Assembly: GCA_016882485.1 (NCBI GenBank)
Contig: VGPT01000017.1
Span: forward strand, 1 to 32,214
Source of the DNA: Cyanobacteria bacterium M_surface_10_m1_298
GTDB taxonomy: Bacteria; Cyanobacteriota; Cyanobacteriia; PCC-6307; Cyanobiaceae
DNA length: 32,214 nucleotides
Direction: 5' to 3'
Part shown: positions 32,083-32,214 of the stretch, piece by piece
Position numbering within the stretch: position 1 is the first letter of the stretch
Layout of the letters: each line of letters starts with the position of its first letter
Notes under the pieces: generated by a model
What the model saw: only the letters and a program-made list of their open reading frames with translations
Told to the model about the DNA's origin: nothing
Database searches by the model: none
Translations under genes and position numbers: made by a program

Positions 32083-32214
32083 ATGGCCAAGGTCGGCGTG
32101 GTGTTGCTGAACCTCGGCGGTCCTGAGCGCATTCAGGACGTCGGTCCCTTCCTCTACAACCTGTTCGCGGATCCGGAGATCATCCGGTTGCCGAACCCAG
32201 CCCTGCAGAAACCC
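32083..32214 (+). CDS. hemH: Ferrochelatase, N-terminal fragment (cut by window edge)
   Basis: HemH inserts ferrous iron into protoporphyrin IX to make heme. Only the first 44 codons are visible: [20 protein letters not shown], then [16 protein letters not shown], which is the characteristic N-terminal strand and helix of cyanobacterial and plastid ferrochelatases. The start is ATG 32083, with a TCTGGGG sequence a few bases upstream. The gene is divergent from the tyrosine recombinase across about 170 bp. Cyanobacterial HemH often carries a C-terminal chlorophyll-binding-like helix, but that end is outside the window. Confidence 0.93.
   Translation, partial: MAKVGVVLLNLGGPERIQDVGPFLYNLFADPEIIRLPNPALQKP

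Overview
The window looks like core chromosome of a GC-rich unicellular picocyanobacterium of the marine Synechococcus/Cyanobium group. The evidence is Psb27 (photosystem II assembly), a group 1 cyanobacterial sigma factor, DUF2854 and DUF3153 proteins, a geranylgeranyl-reductase-family flavoprotein, ferrochelatase, cobalamin genes, an EF-hand transaldolase, very tight packing and frequent GTG/TTG starts. Species assignment is by recognition of protein families only. I see no prophage, insertion sequence, CRISPR array, rRNA or tRNA gene.

Layout, left to right. 1-1816 (minus): 5' part of a family 2 glycosyltransferase and the primary sigma factor rpoD. 1817-2277: the only noncoding stretch over 300 bp, separating divergent rpoD and priA. 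2278-4533 (plus): primosomal helicase priA, containing a striking 16-bp perfect hairpin. 4548-7143 (minus): DUF2854, argB and a DUF3153 lipoprotein-like gene, spaced as an operon. 7142-9062: a small leucine-rich ORF (plus), an SSB-like gene (minus), then precorrin-6A reductase and cutA (plus, ATGA overlap). 9019-13765 (minus): proS then psb27 ending at an intrinsic terminator, followed by purA and a PfkB kinase. 13979-15362 (plus): a putative DNA-binding protein, a small membrane ORF and inorganic pyrophosphatase. 15359-16072 (minus): a methyltransferase. 16189-16919 (plus): a [2Fe-2S] ferredoxin coupled to an ArsC/Spx-like protein. 16882-18378 (minus): a large unknown membrane protein. 18423-19163 (plus): signal peptidase I. 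19114-21798 (minus): a two-domain histidine phosphatase and a dihydroorotase homologue lacking metal ligands. 21891-26876 and 26934-27308 (plus): a CPBP protease, an FtsL-like protein plus ftsI, transaldolase with EF-hands, and a cyclic-nucleotide-binding-domain protein. 27334-29759 (minus): pyrH, frr and the geranylgeranyl-reductase-family gene. 29861-32214: a small membrane ORF (plus), cobO and an orphan tyrosine recombinase (minus), and the 5' end of hemH (plus).

Functional themes are information processing (rpoD, priA, ssb-like, proS, frr), nucleotide and amino-acid metabolism (purA, pyrH, argB, ppa, PfkB kinase), tetrapyrrole and cobalamin chemistry (cobK, cobO, hemH), photosynthesis (psb27, ferredoxin) and envelope/division (lepB, FtsL-like, ftsI). 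Compactness is extreme: five convergent gene pairs overlap at their 3' ends, several same-strand pairs overlap by 1-4 bp, and one divergent pair appears to share a CATG start. No clear new multi-gene system is visible. The best leads are single genes: the ligand-less dihydroorotase homologue, the orphan recombinase with a His-to-Tyr change, the unknown 498-residue membrane protein, the FtsL-like protein, the putative DNA-binding protein beside proS, and the priA hairpin.
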